Part shown: one piece after another, positions 1 through 7,610 of the stretch
Layout: each line of letters starts with the position of its first letter
Numbering within the stretch: the first letter of the stretch is position 1
NCBI GenBank assembly: GCA_021805735.1
Contig: JAJZEE010000032.1
Location: forward strand, 1 to 36,034
Reading direction: 5' to 3'
Source of the DNA: Bacillota bacterium
GTDB lineage: Bacteria; Bacillota; Bacilli; Alicyclobacillales; SLC66
Length of the DNA stretch: 36,034 nt
Translations under genes and position numbers: made by a program
Notes under the pieces: model-generated
Databases searched by the model: none
Seen by the model: the letters and a program-made list of their open reading frames with translations, nothing else
Told to the model about the DNA's origin: nothing

Positions 1-173
1 GGCATCACCTCAAGCTCGATCACCTCCGCCTGCCTCTCCTGCGCCACTTCCCGAAGGATGGCCTTCAGGCGTTCATCCACACCGCTTACGAGTACGCCGC
101 GACGATATTTGGGACACCAGACCACATGATACTTGTAAGAGTACACAATATTTCGATTGGATTTGTATTCCAT
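1..173 (-). CDS. tnpA: IS200/IS605-family transposase TnpA, N-terminal part (runs off window)
   Basis: Reading leftward from the ATG at 171-173, 57 codons are open and continue past the window edge. The protein starts MEYKSNRNIVYSYKYHVVWC and continues PKYRRGVL, the conserved opening of Y1 (HUH) single-strand transposases of IS200/IS605. These enzymes cut and join one DNA strand with a tyrosine and recognise hairpins at the element ends. The HUH motif and catalytic tyrosine would lie outside the window, so activity cannot be judged. A probable left-end hairpin sits about 70 bp upstream of the start, as expected. Family assignment is firm; whether a tnpB follows is unknown. Confidence 0.9.
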   Translation of the reverse strand, partial: MEYKSNRNIVYSYKYHVVWCPKYRRGVLVSGVDERLKAILREVAQERQAEVIELEVM

Positions 174-231
174 GGCATCAGTATACTACTATAATCTATC
201 TATTTCCAGAACGAGGATCAAGAGATACGCC

Positions 232-1272
232 TTATATCCCCAGCGCTGAAGCGCGCGGCTTTACCGCGCTTTCAGGTAATGAGGTGTCCCACGCTACTCC
301 GGAGATGGTCGATCCAGCCCCAGCTAGTGCCGCAGCTATGATTAGGACCGGCAAGGCGTAGCCTTGGCCAAGAATGACCATCGGCAGTCCAGCCGCAGCG
401 ATGGCGATCATGCCGTCACGAAGCGGACGCCGCAGTTGGAATCTGAGCAGTGCCAAGCTCGCTGCCAAAAGGCCGACTGCCTTTATGCTCAGCGTCAATC
501 CCCATCCAGCGGAGCCAAACGTGTGCTTGGCGATGATCGGTCCCAGCACTTGCCACACCCCCATCTGCACCGGATTCATCACGGCAAATGCTCCGGTAAT
601 CAACCAGATCCAACGGCGACGCCGAAAGTACGCCCAGCCATCGCGCATCTGCTCAAGAAGCGAATGATCAGTGACAACAGGATGGGAAGGAATGCGGACT
701 CGAGTCATGCAAACAGCGGCGATGAAGAAGCTCGCGGCATCTATCGCAATCCCCCAACCCCCGCCCAGAGTCGCGACCAAAATCCCGGCAACTGTTGGTT
801 CGACGATTCTGGCAGCACTGCGCGAAGCATTTAGCAGCGAATTCGCCTGCTTGATATCCTTGCTGTCGACTAACTCTGGGATAATGCCTCGCATAGCTGG
901 GGAAGTGAAGGCTCCCAACATGCCGTTTACTATGGCTAATGGGAAAATCCCATACGGATTCGCCCCGCTAAGGACGATAGCGGCAATTCCTGTTTGAGAT
1001 AACCCAGAACCCAAGTTGCCAAGGAGTATCAGCCTGTCTCGACGATAACGATCCGCAATGCTGCCACCGATAAGCACGATCAAGACATTAGGGAGAATTT
1101 CTGCAGCAAGAATGTAGCCCAACAACTGCTGCCCTTGCCGAGCTTGAAGCACGGCAAATGCTAGAGCCACGGGTGTCATAGCGCTGCCAAATAAGGAAAT
1201 GGTTCGACCCATGTAGAACAATCGAAACTGAGAGCCAGAGAGCGCCCCTGTTTTTAATAGGGATTTGACCAT
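232..1272 (-). pseudogene. MFS efflux transporter truncated at its C-terminus by the IS element
   Basis: A major facilitator permease of the enterobactin-exporter-like (MFS_3) type. Seen: hydrophobic segments throughout, FRLFYMGRTISLFGSAMTPV near the N-terminus, and the loop GGSIADRYRRDRL, a motif A variant. Family members end about 60-70 residues after a GVxWDT motif; here GVAWDT (283-300) is followed by only 16 residues, PESAVKPRASALGI of which are encoded by the IS end hairpin, then TAA at 232. At least the last membrane segment is missing, so the gene is probably dead. The start is taken at ATG 1272, behind AAAGGAGGG; in-frame ATGs at 1317 and 1323 have no ribosome site. The substrate cannot be told. 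Confidence 0.8.
246..275 (-). repeat. Imperfect hairpin at the IS200/IS605 left end
   Basis: CTGAAGCGCG (246-255) pairs with CGCGCTTTCAG (265-275) around a 9-nt loop, with one bulged base. Such a bulged subterminal hairpin is the usual TnpA binding structure in this family. It also codes the last residues of the interrupted MFS frame. Confidence 0.6.
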
Positions 1273-1333
1273 ATGCTCGCGTGTGCCCTCCTTTATTCGT
1301 TCCCGGCCGGGTTCCATTATCATAAAATCTTTG

Positions 1334-1379
1334 TCAAAGCAAGTATAGACTTATAATTTTCTTTGATTTATACTAGTAT
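1334..1379. promoter_or_regulatory. AT-rich upstream region with inverted repeats (possible operator)
   Basis: TCAAAG (1334-1339) and CTTTGA (1361-1366) form an inverted pair, and ATACTAGTAT (1370-1379) is a perfect 10-bp palindrome, all in the AT-rich stretch upstream of the MFS gene. This could be a repressor operator. No convincing -35/-10 pair with proper spacing was found, so this is weak. Confidence 0.25.
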
Positions 1380-1444
1380 TATGGGAATCGAAACAAGTCG
1401 TTTTTGATTTGGTTGCTCCATAAAACGAACGTATGTCCTGATTG

Positions 1445-1477
1445 AAGGAGGTGCGCTCTATAAGAGCGCACCTCCTT
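1445..1477. repeat. Perfect 15-bp hairpin with a 3-nt loop
   Basis: AAGGAGGTGCGCTCT (1445-1459), loop ATA, then its exact complement (1463-1477). One arm contains a Shine-Dalgarno core, the other the anti-SD core. Neither strand has a real T-run after it, so it is not a standard intrinsic terminator. It lies between the MFS gene and the toxin remnant. It could be a terminator relic, an SD-masking structure or a small palindromic repeat. Confidence 0.6.
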
Positions 1478-1580
1478 GGTTAGAACCCTGAGCACATTTT
1501 CCTCTGCGTTGTCAGTTCTGGTGATTCGGTCCAGAAACGATATCCCCTCCAAATGGAGATTACGACAATGGCGCTGGGGA

Positions 1581-1819
1581 TTATGCCGCCAAAATGTATA
1601 CCATTTGTTCTTCGTGGTTAACTTCCAAAATTACGCGGTACGGGCCCACTCGCAAGCGCTTGAGTTTCCCTTTTCCCTTGAGTGGCTTAATATCTCCTAT
1701 CGGTGTCGCACAGAGAGGCCCGTCAACGCCAAGTGAATGCGTTCTTGAACGGTCCGGGTCTGCTTGGTGATGAATTTCAAGGAGTCGCGGCTAACTGTCA
1801 GTCGATAATCCGAGTTCAC
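1581..1819 (-). pseudogene. RelE/ParE-type toxin, frameshifted
   Basis: From the GTG at 1817-1819 the frame reads NSDYRLTVSRDSLKFITKQ and continues to LALTGLSVRHR before a stop. In another frame the family's C-terminal half follows: PIGDIKPLKGKGKLKRLRVG, then PYRVILEVNHEEQMVYILAA and TAA at 1581-1583. The 239-nt span is not a multiple of three, so one frameshift, near 1700-1710, separates the halves. RelE toxins are small mRNA interferases; the family's basic LKG..LRLRVGPYRV region is still recognisable. The start overlaps the upstream antitoxin by 29 nt, normal for such a pair. It is inactive unless recoding occurs. Confidence 0.7.
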
Positions 1820-2039
1820 GCTTGGCGTCCTCCCAGGAGACAAAACCAGAATCGCTATTCAGTTGTCATTCCTCTTCTTCACTGAGTGGCAACTCGTCGG
1901 GTTCCATCCTGTCAATCTCGTCCCAATCCGGTCGTGCATGACGAAGCGCCAAAAACTGCAAATAATCATAGGCCGATTGCTTGACCTCTTCAGGAAGCGC
2001 CTCCACCAGCTCAATCAAGTCGCGAGTACTGATTGCCAT
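1791..2039 (-). pseudogene. Antitoxin of the RelE-type pair, interrupted by an in-frame TGA
   Basis: The ATG at 2039 follows AAGGAGG with a 6-nt gap. The first 57 residues (MAISTRDLIELVEALPEEVK, then ..DWDEIDRMEPDELPLSEEEE) end at a TGA at 1866-1868. In the same frame beyond it the typical antitoxin tail continues, QLNSDSGFVSWEDAKRELGL, to a TAG at 1791-1793. A single C-to-T change (CGA to TGA) explains this. The tail normally wraps the toxin, so the short form probably cannot neutralise it, which is tolerable because the toxin is frameshifted too. Recognised from the LIELVEALPEE start and SWEDxKRELGL tail of antitoxins paired with RelE toxins. A 57-residue functional product is less likely. 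Confidence 0.65.
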
Positions 2040-2208
2040 AAACATCCTCCTTCAAGTCAAGACGGATACCTATTTCGAAGTTCCTGAACCCCTCGCTCTT
2101 CCCGTCTTCACTGTATCATCGCCCTCATTGTGCCGCAAGATCCAATAGCCAAACAACATATTCACGAATCAGGGGCGGGAATTTCGCGGTTCAAATGCCA
2201 TCTCAATT

Positions 2209-2253
2209 CCCTCTTTTGAGTTTATTTGTCGTTTATCGGTCCGTAAAAGAGGG
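2209..2253. repeat. Inverted repeat CCCTCTTTT / AAAAGAGGG downstream of the DUF4085-like gene
   Basis: A 9-bp perfect stem (2209-2217 with 2245-2253) and a 27-nt loop just past the stop of the gene at 2272-2763. The loop is long and there is no T-run after the stem, so it is a poor terminator candidate. Nothing else was recognised in 2040-2271 beyond a weak promoter-like stretch for the antitoxin. Confidence 0.25.
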
Positions 2254-2271
2254 CGCTCTTCCATTAACAAC

Positions 2272-2763
2272 TCACAATGACGGTGTGAGTTTCTTGATTG
2301 AAACATTTTTATCGGGGAAATGTATGAGTAATGTTGTACCTGATGCGAAGAGGATTTCATGGGACAAGAGTTTTTCATCGACGTCTAAAAACTCGTCGTA
2401 ACCCCAATCGTCTAGGCCACTCATCGTTCCGCCATCCGTGAAATAGTCAAATGAAATCTTTGAAACGTTTTTATATTGAATTATCCATTTTCCTCCCTGC
2501 AAAAGTAAGTGGATTGTTACTGTAACATGGTACTTTGCTCGTTGTGCCCCTTGTGAGATATCTATTTTTATCAACTCGCTGTCATGAAATCCAACAGCAG
2601 AATGACATTGACTAACCCGCTTCGGTAATCGTTCCCTAACACTTTGTCCGAACCTTGCCCAATAAGCCTTAGAATTATCCTCCCATTTGGTCTCCGCATG
2701 TTTTCTGATTTGTTCGTCTTCGTCATTCATGTCCGACCATAATTGGTCCGTGAAATACTTCAC
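2272..2763 (-). CDS. DUF4085-like protein of unknown function
   Basis: A 163-residue soluble protein. The start chosen is GTG at 2761-2763, giving V/M-KYFTDQLWSDMND, because a GAGGTGG ribosome site lies 6 nt upstream and this matches the MKYFTxxxW opening of DUF4085 proteins; the frame is open for 22 more codons upstream but those overlap the previous gene. Other family-like features are the VGFHDSELIKIDI segment and an acidic, hydrophobic C-terminal half. No catalytic motif, signal peptide or membrane segment is visible. It begins 1 nt after the stop of the GNAT gene, so the two are surely cotranscribed. The sequence is AT-rich compared with the core genes, suggesting acquisition. Confidence 0.65.
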   Translation of the reverse strand: MKYFTDQLWSDMNDEDEQIRKHAETKWEDNSKAYWARFGQSVRERLPKRVSQCHSAVGFHDSELIKIDISQGAQRAKYHVTVTIHLLLQGGKWIIQYKNVSKISFDYFTDGGTMSGLDDWGYDEFLDVDEKLLSHEILFASGTTLLIHFPDKNVSIKKLTPSL

Positions 2764-2764
2764 T

Positions 2765-3190
2765 TCACCACCTCTCTTCCCGCGCATTACTGCCCGATTG
2801 AAATCTAAAATTTCTCGTCGCCATTCCATCTGCTCTTACCATTCCCAGTCGCTCATAAAATGGCTGTAAAGATTTATCACAGAGCAAATCAACCATGTAG
2901 AAATCACTTAACTCACTCATTATTCGACTTACCAACTCTTTGCCAATCCCCTGTTTCTGATAATCAGGCAACACTTCCAGCAAAGGAATATACGCTGACA
3001 GGACTCCATCGCTTATCGCATTGATGAAACCAACCACTTGATTGTTGGCTTCATCGACAGCCAATACAAATTTAAAGCTTCCTTGAAGAATTCGTAGATG
3101 GGCATCTGGAGACGGCGGGTTAGCCCAATTCACGAAAAAGCCGTGAAGCATTTGATGTGTGATACCTTCGATGGAGGTTTTATAAATCAT
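2765..3190 (-). CDS. GNAT-family N-acetyltransferase
   Basis: A 141-residue single-domain acetyl-CoA-dependent acetyltransferase. The acetyl-CoA pyrophosphate loop is clear: LPDYQKQGIGKELVSRIM (Q-x-x-G-x-G), preceded by strand FVLAVDEANNQVVGFINAI and followed by DLLCDKSLQPFYERLGM. The substrate cannot be told. Start ATG 3190 is behind AAAAGGGAGG with 8 nt spacing; an upstream in-frame start at 3223 lacks a ribosome site. First gene of a two-gene operon with the DUF4085-like gene. Confidence 0.9.
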   Translation of the reverse strand: MIYKTSIEGITHQMLHGFFVNWANPPSPDAHLRILQGSFKFVLAVDEANNQVVGFINAISDGVLSAYIPLLEVLPDYQKQGIGKELVSRIMSELSDFYMVDLLCDKSLQPFYERLGMVRADGMATRNFRFQSGSNAREERW

Positions 3191-3474
3191 TAGCGTTGCC
3201 TCCCTTTTATACGTTACACGCATCCTCTGGCGCTTAACGGACCGTTAGTTTAGCAAAATCATCACGTTCGTTCTTCCGGGGTGGTTCCTCCTGCAGACAG
3301 TGCCATCAAAAACACCCGCATGTGCCAGAAGTTTGCATCTATTCTGCTGCCATTCCGTATGATATTGTCATCGTTGGCGCCATAACGGTATTGTATTCCA
3401 TTCCTCGCTCTCCAAAGCGAGTGCCGAGCAGAACTTCGGAATTAAAATGGGTAGAAACGCTGTCAAGCTTACCT

Positions 3475-3580
3475 CGCACAGAGCGGCCCGTCAACGCCAA
3501 ATGAATGCGTGCTTGAACGGTCCGGGTCTGCTTGATGATGAATTTCGAGGAGTCGCGGCTAACCGTCAGTCGATAAACCG
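3475..3580 (-). pseudogene. Orphan fragment of a RelE-type toxin (second copy)
   Basis: These 106 bp match 1707-1812 with 7 differences (about 93% identity, counted by eye). Translated on the minus strand they give SVYRLTVSRDSSKFIIKQ and TRTVQARIHLALTGRSVR, the toxin N-terminal half. The similarity stops abruptly at both ends and no antitoxin or C-terminal half flanks it. The rest of 3191-3606 shows nothing recognisable apart from a TTAACGGACCGTTAG palindrome at 3234-3248. It is a duplicated or recombined relic; no function is expected. Confidence 0.7.
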
Positions 3581-3606
3581 ATTTGAAGGCGTTTGGGAGG
3601 GGTTCG

Positions 3607-4788
3607 TCATGTCTCCTTCCCAAAACCACGTCTCTTCCAAACCAGCCCTGACGCCATTGAAAACAGGACTCCGGTAAAGATATATGGAAACAGGGAGTTG
3701 AGATTATAGAGGCTTGTTCCAACAATGGGTCCGAGGGCAGTCCCCAGCCCCTGGGCAGCGCTTATGCGCCCGGCTACGGCGCCCTGTTCAGTCTGGTTCA
3801 CAGACAAGGATGCGCCCGAGGTAGCGCCGGGCAAGACGAGTCCGACCCCCAGTCCCAAGAGTATGAACCCTGTATAAACGGCCTGCATATGGCTGTGAAA
3901 CAACAGACTCACAGAGGCCAGCAAAAAAATCGGAGCCCCAATAGTGAGGAGCGCCCTGGAGGATAGTTTCAGAAGTCTCACAAACAGCAATTGCGACACT
4001 ACGGAGACAGCTCCCGCAAGCATGAAAAGAAACCCCGCAATTTGCGCCGTTCCACCCGATGAGAGATGAAAATGGCCTTCAATAAAGAATCCGGTTGTGA
4101 CCTGAATGGCAAGCACAGAAGCCTGAAGTGAGGTGATGATAAAAAGATACGTCAAAATCCGCCTGTCAAATAATTTGATTCTCGCGGCAACTCTGTCACC
4201 CGCGCCGGACGCGACTTGTGATGGCGGCAGATAAGCCCATACCACGAAAAAGCCGATCAAAGGCAACAAGGATCCAAGATAGAGAGGGGCCATAAGGTGG
4301 TATGCAGAAAATACACCCATAGCCGGTCCGATAATGGATCCCAATCCGCTTGCCATCCATACCAGTGAAATTGCCGCCGTTCTTTCTCTGCCGCTCGTTG
4401 TATCCGCGATGTAAGCCTGGGCGGCTACGGGAACGGTCGAAAAGAACACCCCCGAGGCGACTCTAATCAGCAAGAGCGACACAAATAACAAGAAAGCCGG
4501 AGTGCGATGCGATAATCCCCAATCACCCACAATGCCAAACAACATATAGAGCACAAAACAGCTTCCTAAACCGATTAACATGACACGCTTGCGACCGATG
4601 ATTTCACTCTGCCTGCCCCAAAAAGGACTGGCCGCCAACCACATGAGAGAGGATAGCGTGAAAAACAATCCCGTTTGAACCGTGCTTATGCCTGTCTGGA
4701 TTGCCAACGGGGCTAAAACCGGGTTAATCGCGTTGCCACAGGAATACTGAAACAATACAGCGAAAAAAATGACCAACATTGCTTTCAT
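3607..4788 (-). CDS. MFS transporter, TetA/DHA1-like drug efflux
   Basis: A complete 393-residue, roughly 12-segment permease. Motif A is clear in the first cytoplasmic loop (FWGRQSEIIGRKRV), and the helix 5 motif C region reads SGLGSIIGPAMGVF; the second half has the matching GLGVGLVLPGATSGASLSV and GRISAAQGLGTALGP segments. These are typical of proton-driven drug exporters of the DHA1 group. Start ATG 4788 is preceded by AAGGGG with 6 nt spacing. Monocistronic as far as seen. The end overlaps the decayed RelE region, which lies immediately downstream. The substrate is unknown. Confidence 0.85.
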   Translation of the reverse strand: MKAMLVIFFAVLFQYSCGNAINPVLAPLAIQTGISTVQTGLFFTLSSLMWLAASPFWGRQSEIIGRKRVMLIGLGSCFVLYMLFGIVGDWGLSHRTPAFLLFVSLLLIRVASGVFFSTVPVAAQAYIADTTSGRERTAAISLVWMASGLGSIIGPAMGVFSAYHLMAPLYLGSLLPLIGFFVVWAYLPPSQVASGAGDRVAARIKLFDRRILTYLFIITSLQASVLAIQVTTGFFIEGHFHLSSGGTAQIAGFLFMLAGAVSVVSQLLFVRLLKLSSRALLTIGAPIFLLASVSLLFHSHMQAVYTGFILLGLGVGLVLPGATSGASLSVNQTEQGAVAGRISAAQGLGTALGPIVGTSLYNLNSLFPYIFTGVLFSMASGLVWKRRGFGKET

Positions 4789-4910
4789 AAAATGCCCCTT
4801 ATATTCTTGCAGTTACCGCCCCAGTTAACCTTACTTCACGAGAGACCGACTTAGTATTTGCCATTGGGCGAACAGTTCTCCGCCGATCAAATCAGCCGAA
4901 AGAATGGGCC

Positions 4911-5435
4911 CTATGAAATATGTGACAAGTAGCGTTCTTCGAGAATAGTTCGGTGGTGAAGTTCATGCCCTGCAATGATGTAGGCCAAGGCAAGAGCAGA
5001 CGTCGGATATTCTCCAACCGTGCTGCGCCGCGACCATGCATCTTCGGACAGTGTTCCAATTAAACTCAGAGTGGCGTCACGGACGATTCTGAAGTCAGAC
5101 AGGATTTGGTCAAATGGAATCCTATTGAAATCGGTCTCTCGAACCCAGATGTCTTGATCAAAACCAGGAAGCACCGATGTATCTCCACGGGATGCGCAGA
5201 GCAGACGGTAAGCCATGACGCGCTCAGTGTCGGATATGTGACCCACAACTTCCTTGATCGTCCACTTATCGCTGTCGTAGCGGTAAAGAGAGGCTGTTTC
5301 CGATAGGCCGGCCAACAGCTTGACGGTGTCGTAATGCTGATTCACCAGGACTTCACGGATGTTGTCTTCAGGCACGAGCTTGATATATCGGTGGAAGTAG
5401 GGGTTGTATTCACTTGACACTGGTCGCGCTGACAT
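4911..5435 (-). CDS. DinB-like (DinB_2) four-helix metal-binding protein
   Basis: A 174-residue protein of the DinB/YfiT superfamily. Family marks: EYNPYFHRYIKLVP near the N-terminus, KWTIKEVVGHISDTERVMAY with the first metal-binding histidine, and a C-terminal AGHELHHRTILEERY with the remaining histidine ligands. Some relatives are bacillithiol or other thiol transferases, but most are uncharacterised, so the reaction is unknown. Start ATG 5435 has GAGGAG 8 nt upstream; the GTG at 5441 is too close to that site. Located among unrelated cargo genes and probably transcribed alone. Confidence 0.85.
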   Translation of the reverse strand: MSARPVSSEYNPYFHRYIKLVPEDNIREVLVNQHYDTVKLLAGLSETASLYRYDSDKWTIKEVVGHISDTERVMAYRLLCASRGDTSVLPGFDQDIWVRETDFNRIPFDQILSDFRIVRDATLSLIGTLSEDAWSRRSTVGEYPTSALALAYIIAGHELHHRTILEERYLSHIS

Positions 5436-5660
5436 CGGCACATCTCCTCACATTAGTTATGAAGCATTCGTTTGCCGCGCACTCGCACCCGTGAGTTTAA
5501 GCAGCTCGTTGAGGATCTCGGCGTAGATATTCTGCATTGTACCACTTCATCCGCCTTAGACTAAGGGGCCGCCCTAAGCCATCTGCTGTACATAGTTCAC
5601 GATGCAGCGCATCGAAGCGCTGGCATTCAACAGAGTATAACGCCGATCGGGTATGGCGGT

Positions 5661-6269
5661 TTGGTGATCAGATGGCGTATATTACACGTATACTTCCACA
5701 ACTCGAACACGGGTTGGCAGAGGAACAGCGGATCTGACATCGAGCTTGTGAAAAAACACGGCATCCCGAAAATAGTTGAGGAGCAAAGCGAATTTCCTTT
5801 TGTAGCCGTATCCCCCCAATGTCCTGCGAACACGGATTGGACTTACGAGTTCGATAGCTTACTCGCGCTGCTTGACGAGATTATGGAGCATTATGCCATC
5901 GATCCTGCTCGCGTGTATTTGACTGGACTCAGCATGGGCGGGCTTGGAACGTGGATGCTGGCCATGGAAGCTCCCCATCGGTTTGCCGCCATTGCGCCCA
6001 TTTGCGGAGGCGGTCGGAAGGAGAAAATTGAACGACTGAAAAATGTTCCGGTGTGGGCATTCCATGGGGCAAAGGACGCCGTTGTGTCTATTTCGCAGTC
6101 CGAGACGTTGGTGGACGCCCTGAGGGAGTGCGGTGGAGATGTAGAATTTACCGTCTATTCGGAGGCAAATCATGACTCTTGGACAGAGACATATGACAAT
6201 CCAAAGTTATACACTTGGTTTTTGTCGCACGCAAAAGGGGAAGAAGTTGCAGACACAGACGATCATTGA
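5661..6269 (+). pseudogene. Alpha/beta-hydrolase esterase, N-terminally damaged
   Basis: From SGSDIELVKKHGIPKIVEEQ onward this matches the phospholipase/carboxylesterase-like family of dienelactone-type hydrolases. The triad looks intact: serine in GLSMGG, aspartate in HGAKDAVVSI, histidine in EANHDSWTE. Relatives have about 45 residues before this, with a YLPxGY segment and an LFLHGxGERG oxyanion loop; here the in-frame upstream codons (TTG at 5661 onward) give unrelated sequence and there is no ribosome site. Most likely a 5' deletion or recombination scar. No terminator or promoter was recognised in 5442-5660. A shortened but active enzyme is unlikely without the oxyanion loop. Confidence 0.7.
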
Positions 6270-6321
6270 AGTTTAATTGTTGTGTCCATGGTCACGTTCG
6301 TGCGTATCTGCACCCGTTAGA

Positions 6322-6801
6322 TCAGTAAGGATTGCGGGTTTCTCCCTCAAATGAACTAACCCATTGGATGTTTCGCTGATAAAGTGACGGAAGCGTTTTT
6401 TGGATCACTGTAGGCAAAACATTATGGCTCACAAGATTCTCTTCGTTAAACTCTATCCAATAAAACTCAAGGTGAGATTCTCTGGACTCTGGATTACTGG
6501 ATGGGGTTAGCGAGTCAACCTGAACTTCAAACAAATGACATACTTCGTGGAGATAAGCCTTATTCGAAACCTCTTCGATAAAGACCTCCATTGCCCCAAG
6601 AAACCTACCAACTGAACAAGATTCAATCCCTAATTCCTCTTGCAGTTCCCGTCGTAAAGCTGATTTTGCTCCTTCTCCTAGTTCAACGCCTCCGCCAGGC
6701 AGAAATGAATGTGACCCTTTCATCTTAGCGATCAATAATTTATTATCTTTGACGATGACCGCCCGAGCAATATGCCTAAATCTCGTCGCCAGAACTAACA
6801 C
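6322..6801 (-). CDS. Nudix hydrolase
   Basis: A 156-159-residue pyrophosphohydrolase with the Nudix box GGGVELGEGAKSALRRELQE followed by ELGIE, matching G-x5-E-x7-REUxEExGU, so divalent-metal-dependent cleavage of a nucleoside-diphosphate-linked substrate is expected. It starts ..FRHIARAVIVKDNKLLIAK, usual for stand-alone Nudix proteins. The start is odd: GTG at 6799-6801 overlaps the GGGAGG ribosome site itself, while 8 nt after that site the in-frame codon is CTG (6790-6792). Either a non-standard CTG start or a poorly placed GTG is used. The substrate is unknown. AT-rich, within the accessory region. Confidence 0.85.
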   Translation of the reverse strand: MLVLATRFRHIARAVIVKDNKLLIAKMKGSHSFLPGGGVELGEGAKSALRRELQEELGIESCSVGRFLGAMEVFIEEVSNKAYLHEVCHLFEVQVDSLTPSSNPESRESHLEFYWIEFNEENLVSHNVLPTVIQKTLPSLYQRNIQWVSSFEGETRNPY

Positions 6802-6995
6802 CTCCCGAAACTCATTGGTTTACGTATTGGACATTCGTCCCCGCTAGGTACAGTAGCAAATGGAGCCACTATTTTGTCGATATTCCGCGATTCAGAAATA
6901 CTCGCGTATTTGTTCCGGACTTTCTACAATGAAGCTTCGACGCGGACCGATCAGGGTTCGGTACGTCTATTACATTCACTCAAGTTGAGCAGTAC

Positions 6996-7610
6996 TCACG
7001 CCGTGCCTTCCTTTGCTAACGATTCCGCTCGTTGCTTGATTCCTAGCATACACTTGCGCATCATGATGATGTCACCTACATCCAAAAGGAGCGAAAAGAT
7101 AATGGCTGGGGAAAACCATCTATACTTGAGGTGAACACGAGTAATCAGACGTGCACTGTTGGAGTCCATAGGATACAGCCCCCAGTACCACGTAGTTTCA
7201 TTTTTCTTGTCGCCCCACAATATCCATTTGACCTCGGCAAAATCTCTGACGAATAATCCTACCCTTCCGTCTGGACTGAGAGGAATCAATTGCCCCACGT
7301 AGATTTGTTGCAATTTCGGAAGAATTCGATCAGCACTGCGAATCCCGAGATTGTCAATCCAGTCGTAGCTATACCAACCCGCACGTTTGCATCCAATCTG
7401 CACCAACCATGGCCAAATATGTTCGGGACATGCCTCCACCGTAACGGCGCGTGTTGCATTAAACGTGGGTTTGGGTACGATGTCGTCTCCAGTCATGGTA
7501 CGAGCAACTTCTTCGTCTGTCGCTCCCCACCTGAGTTGCCACGGACGTAACCAGACTAAATAGACACAAATTGCACAAACCACAACGATACTTGCAACGA
7601 TGAAATTCAT
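6996..7610 (-). CDS. SRPBCC-family membrane-anchored protein
   Basis: A 204-residue protein with an N-terminal membrane helix (FIVASIVVVCAICVYLVWL, about residues 3-21), then a START/Bet v1-like domain: VTVEACPEHIWPWLVQIG, then RAGWYSYDWIDNLG and the tryptophan-rich LFVRDFAEVKWILWG. This W-rich pattern is common in uncharacterised SRPBCC proteins that bind hydrophobic ligands. A second hydrophobic stretch (about 165-180) may be another membrane segment. Start ATG 7610 is behind GGAGG with 9 nt spacing. In the 194 bp downstream (6802-6995) I see nothing. Confidence 0.75.
   Translation of the reverse strand: MNFIVASIVVVCAICVYLVWLRPWQLRWGATDEEVARTMTGDDIVPKPTFNATRAVTVEACPEHIWPWLVQIGCKRAGWYSYDWIDNLGIRSADRILPKLQQIYVGQLIPLSPDGRVGLFVRDFAEVKWILWGDKKNETTWYWGLYPMDSNSARLITRVHLKYRWFSPAIIFSLLLDVGDIIMMRKCMLGIKQRAESLAKEGTA

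Larger units (their letters stand above)
1..275 (-). mobile_element. IS200/IS605 element, left end with tnpA start
   Basis: The element comprises the partial tnpA and about 100 bp of upstream end sequence. Its left boundary (on the minus strand) is placed at about 275: reading the minus strand, TTAC (complement of 276-279) is followed at once by an imperfect hairpin beginning CTGAAAGCGCG. A TTAC tetranucleotide next to the left end is what IS608-like members use as target. The MFS reading frame next door matches its family up to about 283 and then reads into this hairpin. The exact boundary is inference, good to a few bases. Confidence 0.7.

Noticed and set aside
364-997. Overlapping plus-strand open frames opposite the first MFS gene
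   Set aside because: They are antisense shadows of a clear membrane protein, with Arg/Pro-rich random composition and no ribosome site.
3261-6300. Shared 10-mer TCACGTTCGT at about 3262 and 6291
   Set aside because: A 10-base match is expected by chance in this much sequence; the flanks do not match.
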